Below, piece by piece: positions 24,196 to 35,338 of a stretch of 64,000 bases of DNA; position 1 is the stretch's first letter, and every line of letters starts with the position of its first letter. The DNA comes from Tupaia tana. Taxonomy: Eukaryota; Chordata; Mammalia; Scandentia; Tupaiidae. The DNA is taken from contig JAKSZU010000004.1 in assembly GCA_026018925.1 (NCBI GenBank), forward strand, positions 35,669,233-35,733,232, given 5' to 3'. A model generated the notes under the pieces. That model did not search any database, was not told the DNA's origin, and worked only from the letters and a program-made list of their open reading frames with translations. The translations under genes were made by a program, and so were the position numbers.

Positions 24196-24447
24196 AAAAG
24201 AGGCTTTTGCTTTAGGGCGCTTGTGCTTGCTGGAGAAAGAAAGAAACAGAGAAAGTGAAAAGGAAAGTGAGAAATCATTCTCCATAGGGGATGGCCACAC
24301 TGCAATTCCTTCTCTTCCATTTCTTCCTGGGATCTTGGGCATGCACACTCAAGTGCCCTGTGTGATTTTCAAGCCTCTGGATCTGGGACTTGAACCACAG
24401 TCAGCCATGTGGGAGTCTAGTAACCACTATACCATCTGCTGGTCCCA
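24196..24447 (-). mobile_element. L-SINE, antisense, older host of the cluster
   Basis: CTTTTGCTTTAGGGCGCTTG start, head to ATCTGCTGGTCCC. Confidence 0.82.
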
Positions 24448-24937
24448 GAATTAAGCACTTCTGATTGTATGCTTAACATGCTAGCACCCGTATGTGTTTA
24501 GTTCATTTGCAGTGTATATCAGGTTGGCTATAACACTCTAACCTGAGGTCAGAATGTCCACCTAGGTGATACACCAATTCCTTTGAAAATTAGTAACTGC
24601 GTCTGTTACGTATTATGAGTTTTGGGTTACATATCAGTTTAACAAGACATTATATTCACTTTAATGTACATTTGAGTGTCCGCTATACAGTTCCTATACT
24701 GAAATACTGTTAGTGTACAGGAAGCATTAGGAAATAGGAAAGCTGCTTTTTCAGGCTGCCAAGTGGTTAGAAATTATACTATCAGAAAAAAAAGTTTCAG
24801 CTGACAGTAGTAATAGAAGCAGGAAGAACCAGAAGCTAGTTTAAATCTGGAGAGCCAGGGGAAATAAATTGAACTACCTGCTATGTCTTCATGCAGTTGT
24901 TTTCATATCCAAGATATCTAAGTTAAGATTTACTATT

Positions 24938-25178
24938 GGGATCAGCAGTTGGTGTAATGCCTATGTCGCTGAACTCCCACGTAGTCGACTGTGGTTGGAG
25001 TCCGAGACTTGGTGGCTTAGTTTCTCACCGGGACCATGCGTGCCCAAGATCCTGAGAGGAGAAGGGATTGCAGCGCGGCCATCCCCCCCCCGGGGGGGGG
25101 TGATTTCTCGCTTTCTGTCTCTCTGGTGAGTGCACACGTCATAGAGCAAAAACAAAAACCTCTCCAAAAAAAAAAAAA
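24938..25178 (+). mobile_element. L-SINE, sense, shortened, with long C/G core
   Basis: TSD AAGATTTACTAT at 24,925 and 25,179. The core has ten C and nine G. Confidence 0.9.
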
Positions 25179-25860
25179 AAGATTTACTATCTGCATTTAT
25201 TTATTCTACACGTTTGTGCCTTATGTATCTACAGGCATATTTCTTGTGAAAATCTCCTGAGCATACTGATACAGCCTACAGAGATAGAAATAAATTTAAC
25301 ACTTATTTCCATAAGGGAGAGATAAATAAAGTCATGAACATTGTTAACAAAAAGGGGGAGAGGTCAGGTTCTGAAGAAAATAATCAGAAAAGGCTTCAAA
25401 GTGAACCTCTGAGAATGTTGATTTCAGACAACGATCCAGAACTTCAAGGACATGTTTGCCCCATGCTAGGTCAAGGTATAAGTATAAGCAGAAATACATA
25501 GAGAGGACATATATGATATATTCATGAGAGAGTGGATGTTTCTTTTAAGCAGGAATATGGACTTTAGGTAAGGGTGGTGTTGGGAGTTTTATTTGGAGGG
25601 GTGGACTGGTGCCATATCTGTGGGCCTTATGTTGCCAGGACCTGCTTGGCTAATACGTTTTTCTGAGTGGGAAAGGCTGTGGATTAGAAATAAACACAAC
25701 AACAAACACATAAAGACATACAAGTATGGAAAAAACCAGGATCTTGTGGGCCCAACTTTTCTGATGGAGAAAAGTTGTGACCAGGAACTGGCCTCAGGTT
25801 TATTTTTTTAAAGGGCAGAATATGGAGGAAGAGGAAATGGAATGCAAAACCAGTTGCTTT

Positions 25861-26023
25861 AGGATGTAAGTCTTCTGAAGATGAGAAAACTGGTGCCATG
25901 TAATTTCTCTGATCTTCTTTGGGGTGAAATCTGGTAAACAGATGTGGCTTCCTTTAGCCTCATACTGCCCTGCAGTATCAGGTATCTACACAGCTGGAAG
26001 ATAACTGACAACAGGCAGATAGC
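25861..26023 (+). repeat. Source of 162-bp templated insertion
   Basis: This 163-bp intronic segment is repeated at 26,858-27,019 with a handful of substitutions and one deleted base. Here it sits in continuous unique-looking sequence, so this is the likely source. Confidence 0.85.
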
Positions 26024-26144
26024 GTTTTTTATATGCAAACGCTTTCATAGCCATTGCTAATGAAGCTCATTTCTACCCGTGCTACAGGTCCCCATGTTTT
26101 CTCAGATTATCCAGCTCTCCATATTATGTGCCTTTAATTAATTA

Positions 26145-26383
26145 ATTAGTTTTTGCTCTAGGGCAAGCGTGCTTGTCAAGAAGGACAAAGGAGGGAACAT
26201 GAGCAGTCATCTCCCTAGGGGGATGGTCACAGTGCAATCCTTTCTAAACCTCCGTTCTTCTCTCAGAATTTTGGGCATGCATGCACATATGTCCGGTGTG
26301 TTTTACAAGCCACTAAGTCTAGGATGTGAACCACACAGCTATGTGGGATCCAGCTGCATTAACTGCTACACTACTGGCTGGCC
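26145..26383 (-). mobile_element. L-SINE, antisense, old, upstream of exon 2
   Basis: TTTTTGCTCTAGGGCAAGCG start, head to TGGCTGGCC; ATGTGCCTTTAATT and GTATGCTTTTAATT flank it. Confidence 0.78.
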
Positions 26384-26529
26384 AGTATGCTTTTAATTTA
26401 AATAGGTAATGGGGATCCATGAAAGATTTTGGTAGTGGTGATGGTGGTAGTGGTGGTAGGCTGGCTGAGCCATATTGTATACTAACTGTGCTTGAGTGTT
26501 TATTGAATTAATGGTTTTGTTTCTTTCAG

Positions 26530-26596
26530 GAAGTTCATGATTTGTTAAAAGACTATGAGTTAAAGTATTGCTATGTGGACAGAAATAAACGAACAG
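26530..26596 (+). CDS. RAVER2: RAVER2 exon 2 (second part of RRM1)
   Basis: This 67-bp internal exon is preceded by a pyrimidine tract ending TTTCTTTCAG and followed by the donor GTAAGA. It encodes [22 protein letters not shown] plus the first base of an Ala codon completed in exon 3. The peptide is the helix 1 to strand 2 part of the first RNA-recognition motif and matches human RAVER2 as I remember it almost residue for residue. Raver proteins are nuclear RRM proteins that bind PTB (PTBP1) and act as splicing co-regulators; raver1 also binds vinculin and alpha-actinin. Exon 1, with the initiator Met and the first RRM1 strand, is upstream of this window. The exon sits between an old SINE 146 bp upstream and a rearranged SINE about 170 bp downstream. 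Confidence 0.95.
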
Positions 26597-26767
26597 GTAA
26601 GATTTCAGTTGTGAGTACCTAATTTCATTTTGATTTTACATACAGTCATTATAAAGCAAAAATCTGAGTGTCTTTTTATAATTTAGCTAATCTATGAAAA
26701 TTTTAAGTATAAAATTATATAAACACTACTCTCACAATATTTTTTGAAGGCAGTATTACTATATTAA

Positions 26768-27172
26768 CTTTTTTTTTTTTTGGAGAGGTTTTTGCTATAG
26801 GTCGTGTGTGCTTGCCAGAAAGACGGACAGAGACAGAGAGATAGAAAGCGAGAAACCAGGATGTAAGTCTTCTGAAGATGAGAAAATTGGTGCCACGTAA
26901 TTTCTCTGATCTTTTTGGGGTGAAATCTGGTAAACAGATGTGGCTTCCTTTAGCCTCATACTGCCCTGCAATATCAGGTATCTACACAGCAGGAAGATAA
27001 CTGACAACAGGCAGATAGCCATGCCGCAATCCCTTCTCCATTCTCCTCTCGGGATCTTATGCACGCACGCACACACGCCCTGTGTGAGTTTAAGCCACCG
27101 TGTCCGCGACTCAAACCACGGTAGACTGCATCAGAGTTCAGCGACATAGCCATTACGCTAACTGCTGGCCCC
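26768..27172 (-). mobile_element. L-SINE, antisense, with core replaced
   Basis: Tail half 26,768-26,857 and head half 27,020-27,172 are separated by the 162-bp copy from upstream of exon 2. Confidence 0.88.
26858..27019 (+). repeat. 162-bp copy replacing the core of a SINE
   Basis: Copy of 25,861-26,023 lying inside an antisense L-SINE between AGAAAGCGAGAAAC and CCATGCCGCAATCCC. In other copies this junction is the C6/G6 self-complementary core, which is absent here. Confidence 0.85.
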
Positions 27173-27909
27173 AGTATCTTAATTTTTAATCATATAAATA
27201 AATATAGTGTTACTATAAGCTTATGAATTATTCATAATGAATGTTCTAATGTTAATGTTACATATCAAAATGAGTGTTCATTCATAGTCTCATTGACACT
27301 TAATGTTAAAGATGTATTATTAGACTTAGTGAATATACTCTGTGATTTGACTTTTGACTGGGAAAGTAAGGAAACTCACATGTTTTTCCCCCTGTTGTGG
27401 GGGGAATATATATTTCAGTATTTCAATCTCTCATCTGTGAAATTGAAAGACTAAACACAATTATTTCCTTTGTGTAAATCTGATAAGTACATATTTAAAA
27501 TGATCTTTTTGAGATAATAAAAAAAATACGAAGGATGATATAACCAATATGTAAACATTCACTTCCAAAATGACAAATGTTAGTATTTTGTCTTTAAAAA
27601 CTGTATACATGGTAGAGCCCTAATGTAGGTCTATTGACTTCTTTTCAGATTAAAAAAATAGTGAAAAAGAACATTATAAAGATGAAATTCAGTTTTTTTT
27701 CTAGTTTCTGATTCCATTTCTTCCCTCCCTCCATGCCCAGAGCCAAGCATTTAATGAATTTGGTGCGTCCTTTCCAATTCTACCTTTCTCTTCTAGTAGT
27801 CATTAGAACTGTTGACTGATTCTTGTACATTTTCTTCTGGGCACAAGATAAGATAGTATTTTCCTGTCTCTCTTTGAATTTTGGGGAGTGGACATGTGAT
27901 TTCCTTTTT

Positions 27910-28042
27910 TGTTTTTTAATAATTATTTACTTAATTTTATTTACTCATTCATTTATTTTAATTTGACCAGGTCTGGACTCAAACTGTGATTGGCCATGTG
28001 GGAGTGTCCAGTGCCTTAACCACCACGCTACCTGCTGGCCCC
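27910..28042 (-). mobile_element. S-SINE, antisense, lacking the purine part
   Basis: TTTAATTTGACCAG joins directly to GTCTGGACTCAAAC; the usual GAGAGGGACAGAG stretch is missing. Confidence 0.8.
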
Positions 28043-28065
28043 TTGTTTTAAAATTTTAATAAGCA

Positions 28066-28319
28066 TTTTTTTTCTTTTTAGAAGTTTTTGCTACAGGGTA
28101 CGTGCACTCACCAGAGAGGCAGAGAGATAGAAAGCTAGAAATCGCCCCCCAGGGGGGATGGCCATGCTGCAGTCCCTTCTTCTCCATTCTCCTTTTGGGA
28201 TCTTGGGCACGCACGCACACGCACCTGGTGTGAGTTTTAAGCCACCGGGTCTGGGACTCGAACCACGGTCGGCTACATGGGAGTTCAGCGACATAGCCAT
28301 TACGCTAACTGCTGGTCCC
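28066..28319 (-). mobile_element. L-SINE, antisense
   Basis: Full length, head TTACGCTAACTGCTGGTCCC, abutting an older sense SINE that lacks its first 60 bp. Confidence 0.87.
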
Positions 28320-28545
28320 ATGGCCATCACAGTTTGAGTCTGGCCCTGAGAGGTTGGAAAACTTGCCAGGGATGTGTGTGTGTGTGCCCCAGATCCTGAC
28401 AGGGTGGAGAGAAATGGAAGAGAAGGGATTGTGGCGTGACTTTGCCCCATTGGGAGATGCTTTCTCTCTCTTTCACTTTCTTTCTCTCTTTGTTGTGTCT
28501 CTTTGTGCTGAGTGCACATTCCCTCTGGCAGTTTTAAAAAAAAGA
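28320..28545 (+). mobile_element. L-SINE, sense, old, head lost
   Basis: Starts within the head (CATCACAGTTTGAGTC) and runs to GAGTGCACATTCCCTCTGGC. Confidence 0.72.
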
Positions 28546-28752
28546 AAGGAAGTAAGGAAAACTAATTTTTTTAACTGCGTCCCATGTGTACAAGAAGTTA
28601 TGATGAAGATCGACATGTTAAGTGGAGATGTTAAAATATTTAAAAAATGACCCAAATCAAACTTCTAGTGATGAAAACTATGATGTCTGAGATGGAATAT
28701 ACAGTGAGTAGGACAAAGGACAGAATTTACAGAGTTAAAGATGAGTGAACTC

Positions 28753-28775
28753 GGGGCGGGGGGGGGGGGGGGCGG
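28753..28775 (+). repeat. G-rich run
   Basis: Twenty-three bases with only one non-G before CGGC; a potential quadruplex-forming tract in the head of a T-SINE. Confidence 0.7.
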
Positions 28776-28945
28776 CAGGTGGCTGTGGTTAAGGCACTAG
28801 ACTTGAATATGGCCCACCATAGGTCAAGTGCTAGACTCGGCAGCTTGGTTTCTTACTTCCCCTCCCTCTCTATGGTCAGTACATGTGCCCTATAACAAAT
28901 TAAAAATAATAATAATAAATAAAATGAAATAATTATTAAAAAAAG
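28753..28945 (+). mobile_element. T-SINE, sense, with G run
   Basis: Head begins with a 23-bp G-rich run; tail GTACATGTGCCCTATAACAA then AT-rich. Confidence 0.75.
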
Positions 28946-28994
28946 ATTAGGGAACTTGACTGCAACCGTGGAAACTCCAAGATGAAACAGAGGG

Positions 28995-29268
28995 GGGAAC
29001 CAGCAGTTAGTGTAATGGCTATGTCGCTGGACTCCCACGTAGTCGACTGCGGTTCGCGACCTGGACCCGGTGACTTAAAACACGCCGGGCACGTGTGCGT
29101 GCGTGCCCAAGATCCCGAGAGGAGAATGGAGGAGAAGGGATTGCGGCATGACCATCCCCCCGGGGGGTGATTTCTTGCTTTCTGTCTCTATGTCTCTCTC
29201 TGTCTGGCGAGCGCACGCGCCCTATAGCAAAAAAAAAAAAAAAAAACTCTCAAAAAAAAGAAAGTAAA
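28995..29268 (+). mobile_element. L-SINE, sense, young
   Basis: TSD AAGATGAAACAGAGGG at 28,979 and 29,270. Confidence 0.92.
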
Positions 29269-29570
29269 CAAGATGAAACAGAGGGAAAAAGAATACTTAA
29301 CATGTACAGAATGTCAGCGACATTGGATGGGACAACTTCAGAAGTCAGAATATTGGAATAGTTGTGGTCCCTGAAAAAGAGAGGGTAATCCAAATAATAA
29401 ATGAATGAATGAGTTCCTTAAAAATTTCCAGAATCAGCAAAACGGTAAAACTAAAGATCAAAAAGCTCAACCAACCTAGACACAACAGCATGAAGAGAAC
29501 TATAAGGCACATTGTAATCAAATTGCTTATAATTAGTGAGGAAAAGTAACTCTTAAAAATGCCCAGAAAA

Positions 29571-30000
29571 GGAGCCAGCAGGTGGTATGGTGGTAAGGTA
29601 CTGGACTTCCACATGGCCAACTATGGTTCAAGTCTCAGACCCAGTGGCTTGAAAATTGGGACCAGCAGGTGGCGTGGTAGTAAAGGGCACTAGACTCCCA
29701 TCTGGCCAACTGAGGTTCAAGTCCCAGACCTGCCAGCTTACTTTCTCACTTTCTCTTTCTGTCTCTCTCTCTCTCCCCCCTCCTTCTCTGGTCAAATTTT
29801 AATAAATAAAGTTAAATAAAATAATTCTTAAATAAAAAAAGAAAATTACACTAGCCACTAGTGCGTGTGCCCAAAATCCTGAGAGTGGAGGAAAAGGACT
29901 TGTGGCATGGCTGTCCCTTCCAGGGGCTAATTTCTCACTTTCTCTCTCTCTGGCTCTCTGCCAAATAGCAAAAACCTTAAAAAAAAAATCCAGCCAGGAA
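29571..30000 (+). mobile_element. L-SINE, sense, split by an S-SINE
   Basis: Head 29,571-29,657 and the rest from about 29,842 (TAGTGCGTGTGCCCAAAATC) surround the S-SINE; GAAAATT repeats at the joints. Confidence 0.8.
29658..29841 (+). mobile_element. S-SINE, sense, nested
   Basis: GGGACCAGCAGGTGGCGTGG head to AATAAAATAATTCTTA. Confidence 0.88.
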
Positions 30001-30041
30001 AAAAAAAAAACCTTACATGTAGAGGAATAAAAATAAAGGTG

Positions 30042-30218
30042 ACCTAGCCAGCCAGCTCCAGGCCTGTATCCACATAACGTTACTGGATCCCACATGGCTG
30101 GCTGCCTGGTACAAGCCGTAGACCTGGTGGTTTGGGAAACAGACCAGGAGCATGTGCGTGCTAAAATTCCTGAAAGGTGGGAGAGATGGATGGAATGCTC
30201 TTCCACGGGGCAGGGGTG

Positions 30219-30256
<38 letters not shown>

Positions 30257-30300
30257 CCTCCCTGTCTCTCTCTGTTGAGCGGACACACAAAAGAAAAGAG
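30042..30300 (+). mobile_element. L-SINE, sense, old, with CT expansion
   Basis: Diverged head; the pyrimidine part has expanded to (CT)n at 30,222-30,253. Confidence 0.7.
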
Positions 30301-30560
30301 AGGGACCAGCAGATGGCATAATGGTTATAACACTGGACTTCCACATAGTTGACTGCAGTTGGAGTCCCAGACCTGGTGGCTTACAGCTCATGCCAGGTGT
30401 GTGTGTGTGTGTGTGCTTGCCCAAGATCCCGAGAGCAGAATGGAGGGGAAGGGATTGCGGTGTGGCCATCGCCCCTGGGGGCTGAATTTTTTTGCTTTCT
30501 GTCTCTCTTTGGCAAGCGCATGTGCCCTATAGTAAGAATCTCTCTTAAAAAAAAAGAAAA
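30301..30560 (+). mobile_element. L-SINE, sense
   Basis: GGGACCAGCAGATGGCATAA head, (GT)n in the middle, end ATAGTAAGAATCTCTC. Confidence 0.85.
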
Positions 30561-30954
30561 GAAAAGTAGATTTCTTAGAAATTGCAAGAAAACCACAAGG
30601 CAACATCTTTTTCTTTTTTCAAAAGGACAAAATCTGGCCAATACAATAATATTTACTTATTGAAAATACTCTTTCAAATATGAGAGTGAAATAAAGATAT
30701 TTTCCAGTCATATAATACTTAAAATAAATCATTACCATCGGGTCTACATTTTAAAGAAATATTTAAAACCTTCAGAGAGAAAGAAAATGCAACAGTTAGA
30801 TAGAAATCTGTACCTAGTGCGCGCGCGCACACACACATACACACCAAAAAGTGAATAGCAAATATAGTCATTCTGTGAGTAAAGGTCTTTTGTTAAAATT
30901 CAAATCTATTTAAAAGGTAATTGATTATTTAAAGCAAAAATAGTACTATATTGG

Positions 30955-31136
30955 TGCCAGCAGGTGGCGTGGTGGTTAAGATCACTGGACTCTCACATGG
31001 CTGACCACAGTTCAAGTCCTGGACCTGGCTTGCTGGAAAGCAGCTTGCTTTCTCACTTTCCCTCTCTCTTGCTCACTCTGTCCCTCTCTGGTCAAATTTA
31101 GAATAAATAAATAAAGTTAAATAAAATACTTCTTTT
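30955..31136 (+). mobile_element. S-SINE, sense
   Basis: TSD AAAATAGTACTRTATT at 30,939 and 31,138. Duplicated CTTGCTGGAAAGCAGCTTGC in the middle. Confidence 0.9.
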
Positions 31137-31609
31137 AAAAATAGTACTGTATTGTAAGATTTATAATGCACATGGAAATAAAATGTGTAACAGAGATATT
31201 TCAAAGACTGGGAAAGGAGAAACAAGTCAACAACTGTCCATGAAATAGAAGATACACTGGCTATAAACCCTAAGCCACCCACTGCTGTGTTTTGCATGTG
31301 TCCCCTACAATTTCTGTTTTGGAGTGTGGTCACTATATGACACTACTACTGAGAAGGTAGAGAGCAGGAGAAATAACGTGTAAAATATATACAAGCCTGA
31401 AAGAGCTTGCTATCCAGAGGAGCGACAGATAACTGTATTGTCGGAGAGTAAAGAACTGAAGTGGAGAAGGAGGAGGTATGGCAGTGAACAAGGGTGGACC
31501 GTGATCCTTGTAAGGCGTGATACTAAGCTGGTACCTAGCTTCGTTTGTAATACCAAAATCATTGCATTTTAGGTAGTAAACAGACACATCTGAACTTCTT
31601 TCTTTCTTT

Positions 31610-31970
31610 TTTTTTTTTTTTAGAATTATGTGTTTAATTTTATTACTATTTTAAAATTTTTTTTAAAGAATTATGTTTTTTATTTAACTCTATTTATTTG
31701 CTCATTTTAATTTGACCAGAGAGGGACAGAGTGAGAAAGAGAGAGAGAAAGCAAGCCACCAGATCCGAGAGTAGAACTGCAATCGGCCATGTGGGAGTCT
31801 AGCACCCTTAACCACCATGCCACCTGCCGGCCCCTATTAATTTTTAATTTAACCAGAGAGACAGAGAGAGAAGGGAAAGTGAGAAATGAAGCTGCCAGGT
31901 TTGGGATTTGAATCTCAGTTGGCCATGTGGGAGTCCAGTGCCCCAACCAACACACCACCTGCTGGACCCT
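31610..31970 (-). mobile_element. S-SINE, antisense, split by another S-SINE
   Basis: Tail 31,610-31,662 and head 31,835-31,970 belong together; a second S-SINE sits between them. Confidence 0.75.
31663..31834 (-). mobile_element. S-SINE, antisense, nested
   Basis: AAAGAATTATGTTTTTTATT tail to CACCTGCCGGCCCC. Confidence 0.85.
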
Positions 31971-32310
31971 AAACTTCTGTTTTTGAGAGATCACTTTATT
32001 GCCGTTGTGGACAAAGACTTAACAAGAGGAAAAATTAGAGAAATGAAGAAAAGAAAATGGATTCAAGACCTATCTGAAGGATGAGATTGGAGGGTTATTT
32101 TTATATGGGAGATGAGGGAGGACAGAGACTAGGTTAAATCCAGTTTTCTTATTTATAAATGTGGTGCCACCAGCTCTAATGGGATAAAAGAAGATGAGCA
32201 GTATTGAGGGTTAGTTTGGTTTTCTTTTGGGGGTATTTTCTGGCAGAGAGAGGATGAAGATTATGAGTTACATTTGAATAGTCAGGTGAGAACCTGTGTG
32301 TAAGATATAT

Positions 32311-32409
32311 ATCCGTGTGTGTATATATATATTTAAATATATATATATTTAAAATTATTTCATTTTATTTATTATTATTGTTTAAATTTGCCATAGGGCA
32401 TGCGTGCTC

Positions 32410-32454
<45 letters not shown>

Positions 32455-32546
32455 AAGAGAGAAAACAAGTCTCCAGGTCCAAGACTCAAACTGCAGTCGG
32501 CCATGTGGGAGTCCAATGCCTCAACCACTACGCCTCCTGCTGGTCC
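32311..32546 (-). mobile_element. T-SINE, antisense, with (GA)n and (TA)n
   Basis: TSD GTGTGTAAGATATAT at about 32,296 and 32,547; GCCATAGGGCATGCGTGCTC after an AT tail; (GA)n at 32,414-32,452. Confidence 0.82.
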
Positions 32547-32639
32547 TGTGTGTAAGATATATTTGAACTGGAGTTTAGAAAAGTTTGGGGGAGTTAGTAG
32601 GGTACAGGAGGCCTTCTGTGAGCCCTAGGCCTGGTTACT

Positions 32640-32840
32640 TTCCTGTTTAATTGTTTACATGACCCCCTCATATCTCCTTTTTGATAGCATCACATTTGTA
32701 ACTCTTTGTTAAATGTCTGCATCCCCTGTTGAACTGTGGACTCTGTTGAAAGGGATGTTACTGTTTTATTCACCAACACATTTCCAGGGGCCAACATAGT
32801 ACCCGGCACATGATACTGAATAAATGGGCATGGATAAGTT
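32640..32840 (+). mobile_element. L2 3'-end relic
   Basis: Ends GGACTCTGTTGAAAGGGATG ... TTTTATTCACC ... GTACCCGGCACATGATACTG AATAAATGG, the usual 3' end of LINE-2. Confidence 0.65.
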
Positions 32841-33971
32841 TGCCCCAGGGAAAGAGGGCATAGATTGAGAGAGGAGAGATTTAAGGGTCTGGGGTTACAG
32901 GTGTTACCATGTGTGAATCTGCCAGGAAAACACTCTCAGGAGTACCATCTTACGAGTGTGCGTGGAGGAGGAAGCTCTATTATAGCAAGGGAAGTGGAGG
33001 GAGAGTGTTTGGACAGGTATATACGTGGAGAATAGGAATGAGTATGTAATTTGGAAACCGGGAAAGAGAATGACCACCAAATTTCCAGTGCCCTGACTGT
33101 GCAAGTCAAATATGACCTGCTGATTTTATGGACTGATATAGGAACTTAACTGGTATTTACGAACTGTTGTTAGCTTGTTTGCTTGTTTTAGGGAAGTAGA
33201 ATATAATGGTATTTCACATCAGCAGAAGGAAAAACAACTTAGAATCAAAATGGAGGAGTCCGACCCGGTGAGGCCCCAGGATCTGTCTGAGCCCCCCAGA
33301 CCTTTGAGCTCTGCTTCCGGTCAGATCAATATGCTGGCAAAACCACTGTTGTGCACCCCCTGACCTTGGAACAAAGCTTGGGTCAATTAGCATGTCAGCA
33401 AGGCTGCTTGCTATTTGCTCACAAACTCTTTCAAAAGGGTGTTGGAAACCAAGTGATAGTCTCTCAGTAGCAGTGGCAAAGCCATTTTTCCTCCAATATT
33501 GGGAGAGTTAGCTTCCCTTTGACAATAATTCCCGTGCACGCAGAGATCACGTTAAATGCAAAATATGTTTAAGTGTTTGCGTGACACTCAGTGTGGTGAG
33601 GTATGCTCTGAGAGCCACATGAGCACCAAGACTAAGTGAGGGCAGAGGTCCCCAGGTTCTTTCAGTTGTTTATTTTCTTGCTTTATACATATTTGCTGAA
33701 GGCCACACACTACCATGTTGTCCTAATTGAATTTGGATAAATTAACTGTACACGGAACAACTTCACTGAAGGAACTTTTAAAGAGCAATTAATTGTGATT
33801 TGTGGATTACTCTGTGTTATGTCCTTAATGGGGACTCTGAATTTATAAATTGTTTAAAATCTTTATAGTCTCTTATAATAACAGATAAACACATTTATAC
33901 AACTAATTTTACCAGATATAGGAATACGTATGGTATGTCACAGACTTAGAGTTTTTTATATTTGTATCTTG

Positions 33972-34231
33972 TTTTTTTTTTTTTTTTAAAGATTTTTTTT
34001 GCTATATGCATATAAGCTCACCAGAGAGAAACAGAGAGAGATGGAAAGTGAGAAATTACCCCCTAGGGGGATGGCCATGCTTCATTCCCTTCTCTTTCAT
34101 TCTCCTCTTGGTATTTTTGGCACATCTTCACATGTACCCAGTGTGTTTTTCAAGCTACTGAGTCTGGGACAGACTTCGGAGTCAGCCACGTAGGATCCAG
34201 TGCTTTAACTACCATGCCATCTACTGGCCCT
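33972..34231 (-). mobile_element. L-SINE, antisense, old
   Basis: TTTTGCTATATGCATATAAG start, head to CATCTACTGGCCCT. Confidence 0.8.
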
Positions 34232-34241
34232 GAACCATATT

Positions 34242-34519
34242 TTTTTTTTTTTTTTTTTTTTTTTGGGAGAGGTTTTTCGCTATAGGGCGCGTGCGCTCGC
34301 CAGACAGACAGAAAGAGACAGAGAGATAGAAAGCGAGAAATCACCCCCCAGGGGGGATGGTCACGCCGCAATCCCTTCTCCTCCATTCTCCTCTCGGGAT
34401 CTTGGGCACGCACGCACACGCGCCCGGCGTGAGTTGTAAGCCACCGGGTCCGAGACACGAACCGCGGTCGACTACGTGGGAGTCCAGCGACATAGCCATT
34501 ACGCTAACTGCTGGTTCCC
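34242..34519 (-). mobile_element. L-SINE, antisense, young
   Basis: Near-consensus with all CpG sites; TGAACYATATTTT flanks. Ten bp from the previous SINE. Confidence 0.92.
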
Positions 34520-34915
34520 ATGAACTATATTTTAGATGATATATATGTTATTATATGTACTTCTTGCTCGACGCTGAAAAAACTTTGTTAGATGAACAGG
34601 ACAGATATTTTCTATTGTTCTTACAAAGATTTCAAATTAAGCTACATGTTCAAGATAAGCATCTTCATCTTTTCATTCAATATTGTTCATCAAAAAAGTA
34701 TACCAAATTGTTTTTGTGTGTGATTTTTCAGTCTCATTAATCTGATTTTAAGGAAATACATGAATTGGAGAAAGAACTAGTTTACTTTGGGCATTTTGGT
34801 TTCTTTTTTGCTATACCTTTAGTTTTTTCAACTTTTTGCTATCCAGTGGTATTTTTCAGAACTCTCTAGGAAGAAAGAAACATTTTATACTTCATTTTTA
34901 TTTCAGTGTGAGGCT

Positions 34916-35164
34916 TTTTTTTTTTTTTTTTTTTTTTAAGTTTTTGTCTTAGGGCATGTGTGCTTGCTGAAGAGAAAAGAGACAGAGAGATACAAAGAGA
35001 GGGAAAGTGAGGAAATCAACCCCTGGGGGGATGGCCATGCTGCAATCCCTTCTCCTCTTGGGATTTTAGGTGTCCACACACATGTGCCACTGGATCCAGA
35101 ACTCAAACCACAGTCGGCATGTGATATTCCAGCACCTTAACCACCATGCCAACTGCTGGCCCCA
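34916..35164 (-). mobile_element. L-SINE, antisense, old
   Basis: AAGTTTTTGTCTTAGGGCAT start, head to CAACTGCTGGCCCC; CAGKGTGAG flanks. Confidence 0.8.
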
Positions 35165-35338
35165 TCAGGGTGAGATTTTATAAAGGCTACATGAAATTTT
35201 ATCACGGTTTGTTAGAGGGGAAAAATCAATCTTTATGTAGCTAGAAAGGATTAACAAAAAATCCAGAATGTTGTACGATGTTACAGTAAGACTCCTAATA
35301 TAATTCTTATACGTTCTACTTAAGTTATTAATCATGAA

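Larger units (their letters stand above)
1..26529 (+). other. RAVER2: RAVER2 intron 1 (3' part)
   Basis: At least 26.5 kb of intron before exon 2. It holds about 40 SINE copies, a near-complete antisense L1 (16.08-22.4 kb), L1 fragments at 7.0-7.5 and 12.4-13.5 kb, MaLR-like LTRs at 8.5 and 10.1 kb, a MER2-like relic at 9.1 kb and a MIR at 3.55 kb. Stretches where I see nothing recognisable: 1,050-1,510 (an old repeat-like block of unknown family), 2,160-2,560, 2,660-3,010, 5,200-5,510, 5,710-6,390, 14,060-14,480, 14,710-15,600, 22,740-23,440, 24,450-24,900 and 25,200-25,850. Confidence 0.85.

Noticed and set aside
23457-24447. Spaced repeats as a CRISPR-like array
   Set aside because: The repeats are SINEs of unequal length in both orientations in a vertebrate intron.
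28091-28519. 142-residue minus-strand open frame rich in Ser/Arg/Pro
   Set aside because: It is the reverse reading of two SINEs; the same peptide pieces (MAMSLDSHVVD, KSPPRGDGHAAIPSPPFSS) recur in dozens of copies in all frames.
29799-30344. 181-residue minus-strand open frame
   Set aside because: Composed of SINE sequence and (GA)n repeat translated as Arg-Glu runs; no domain.
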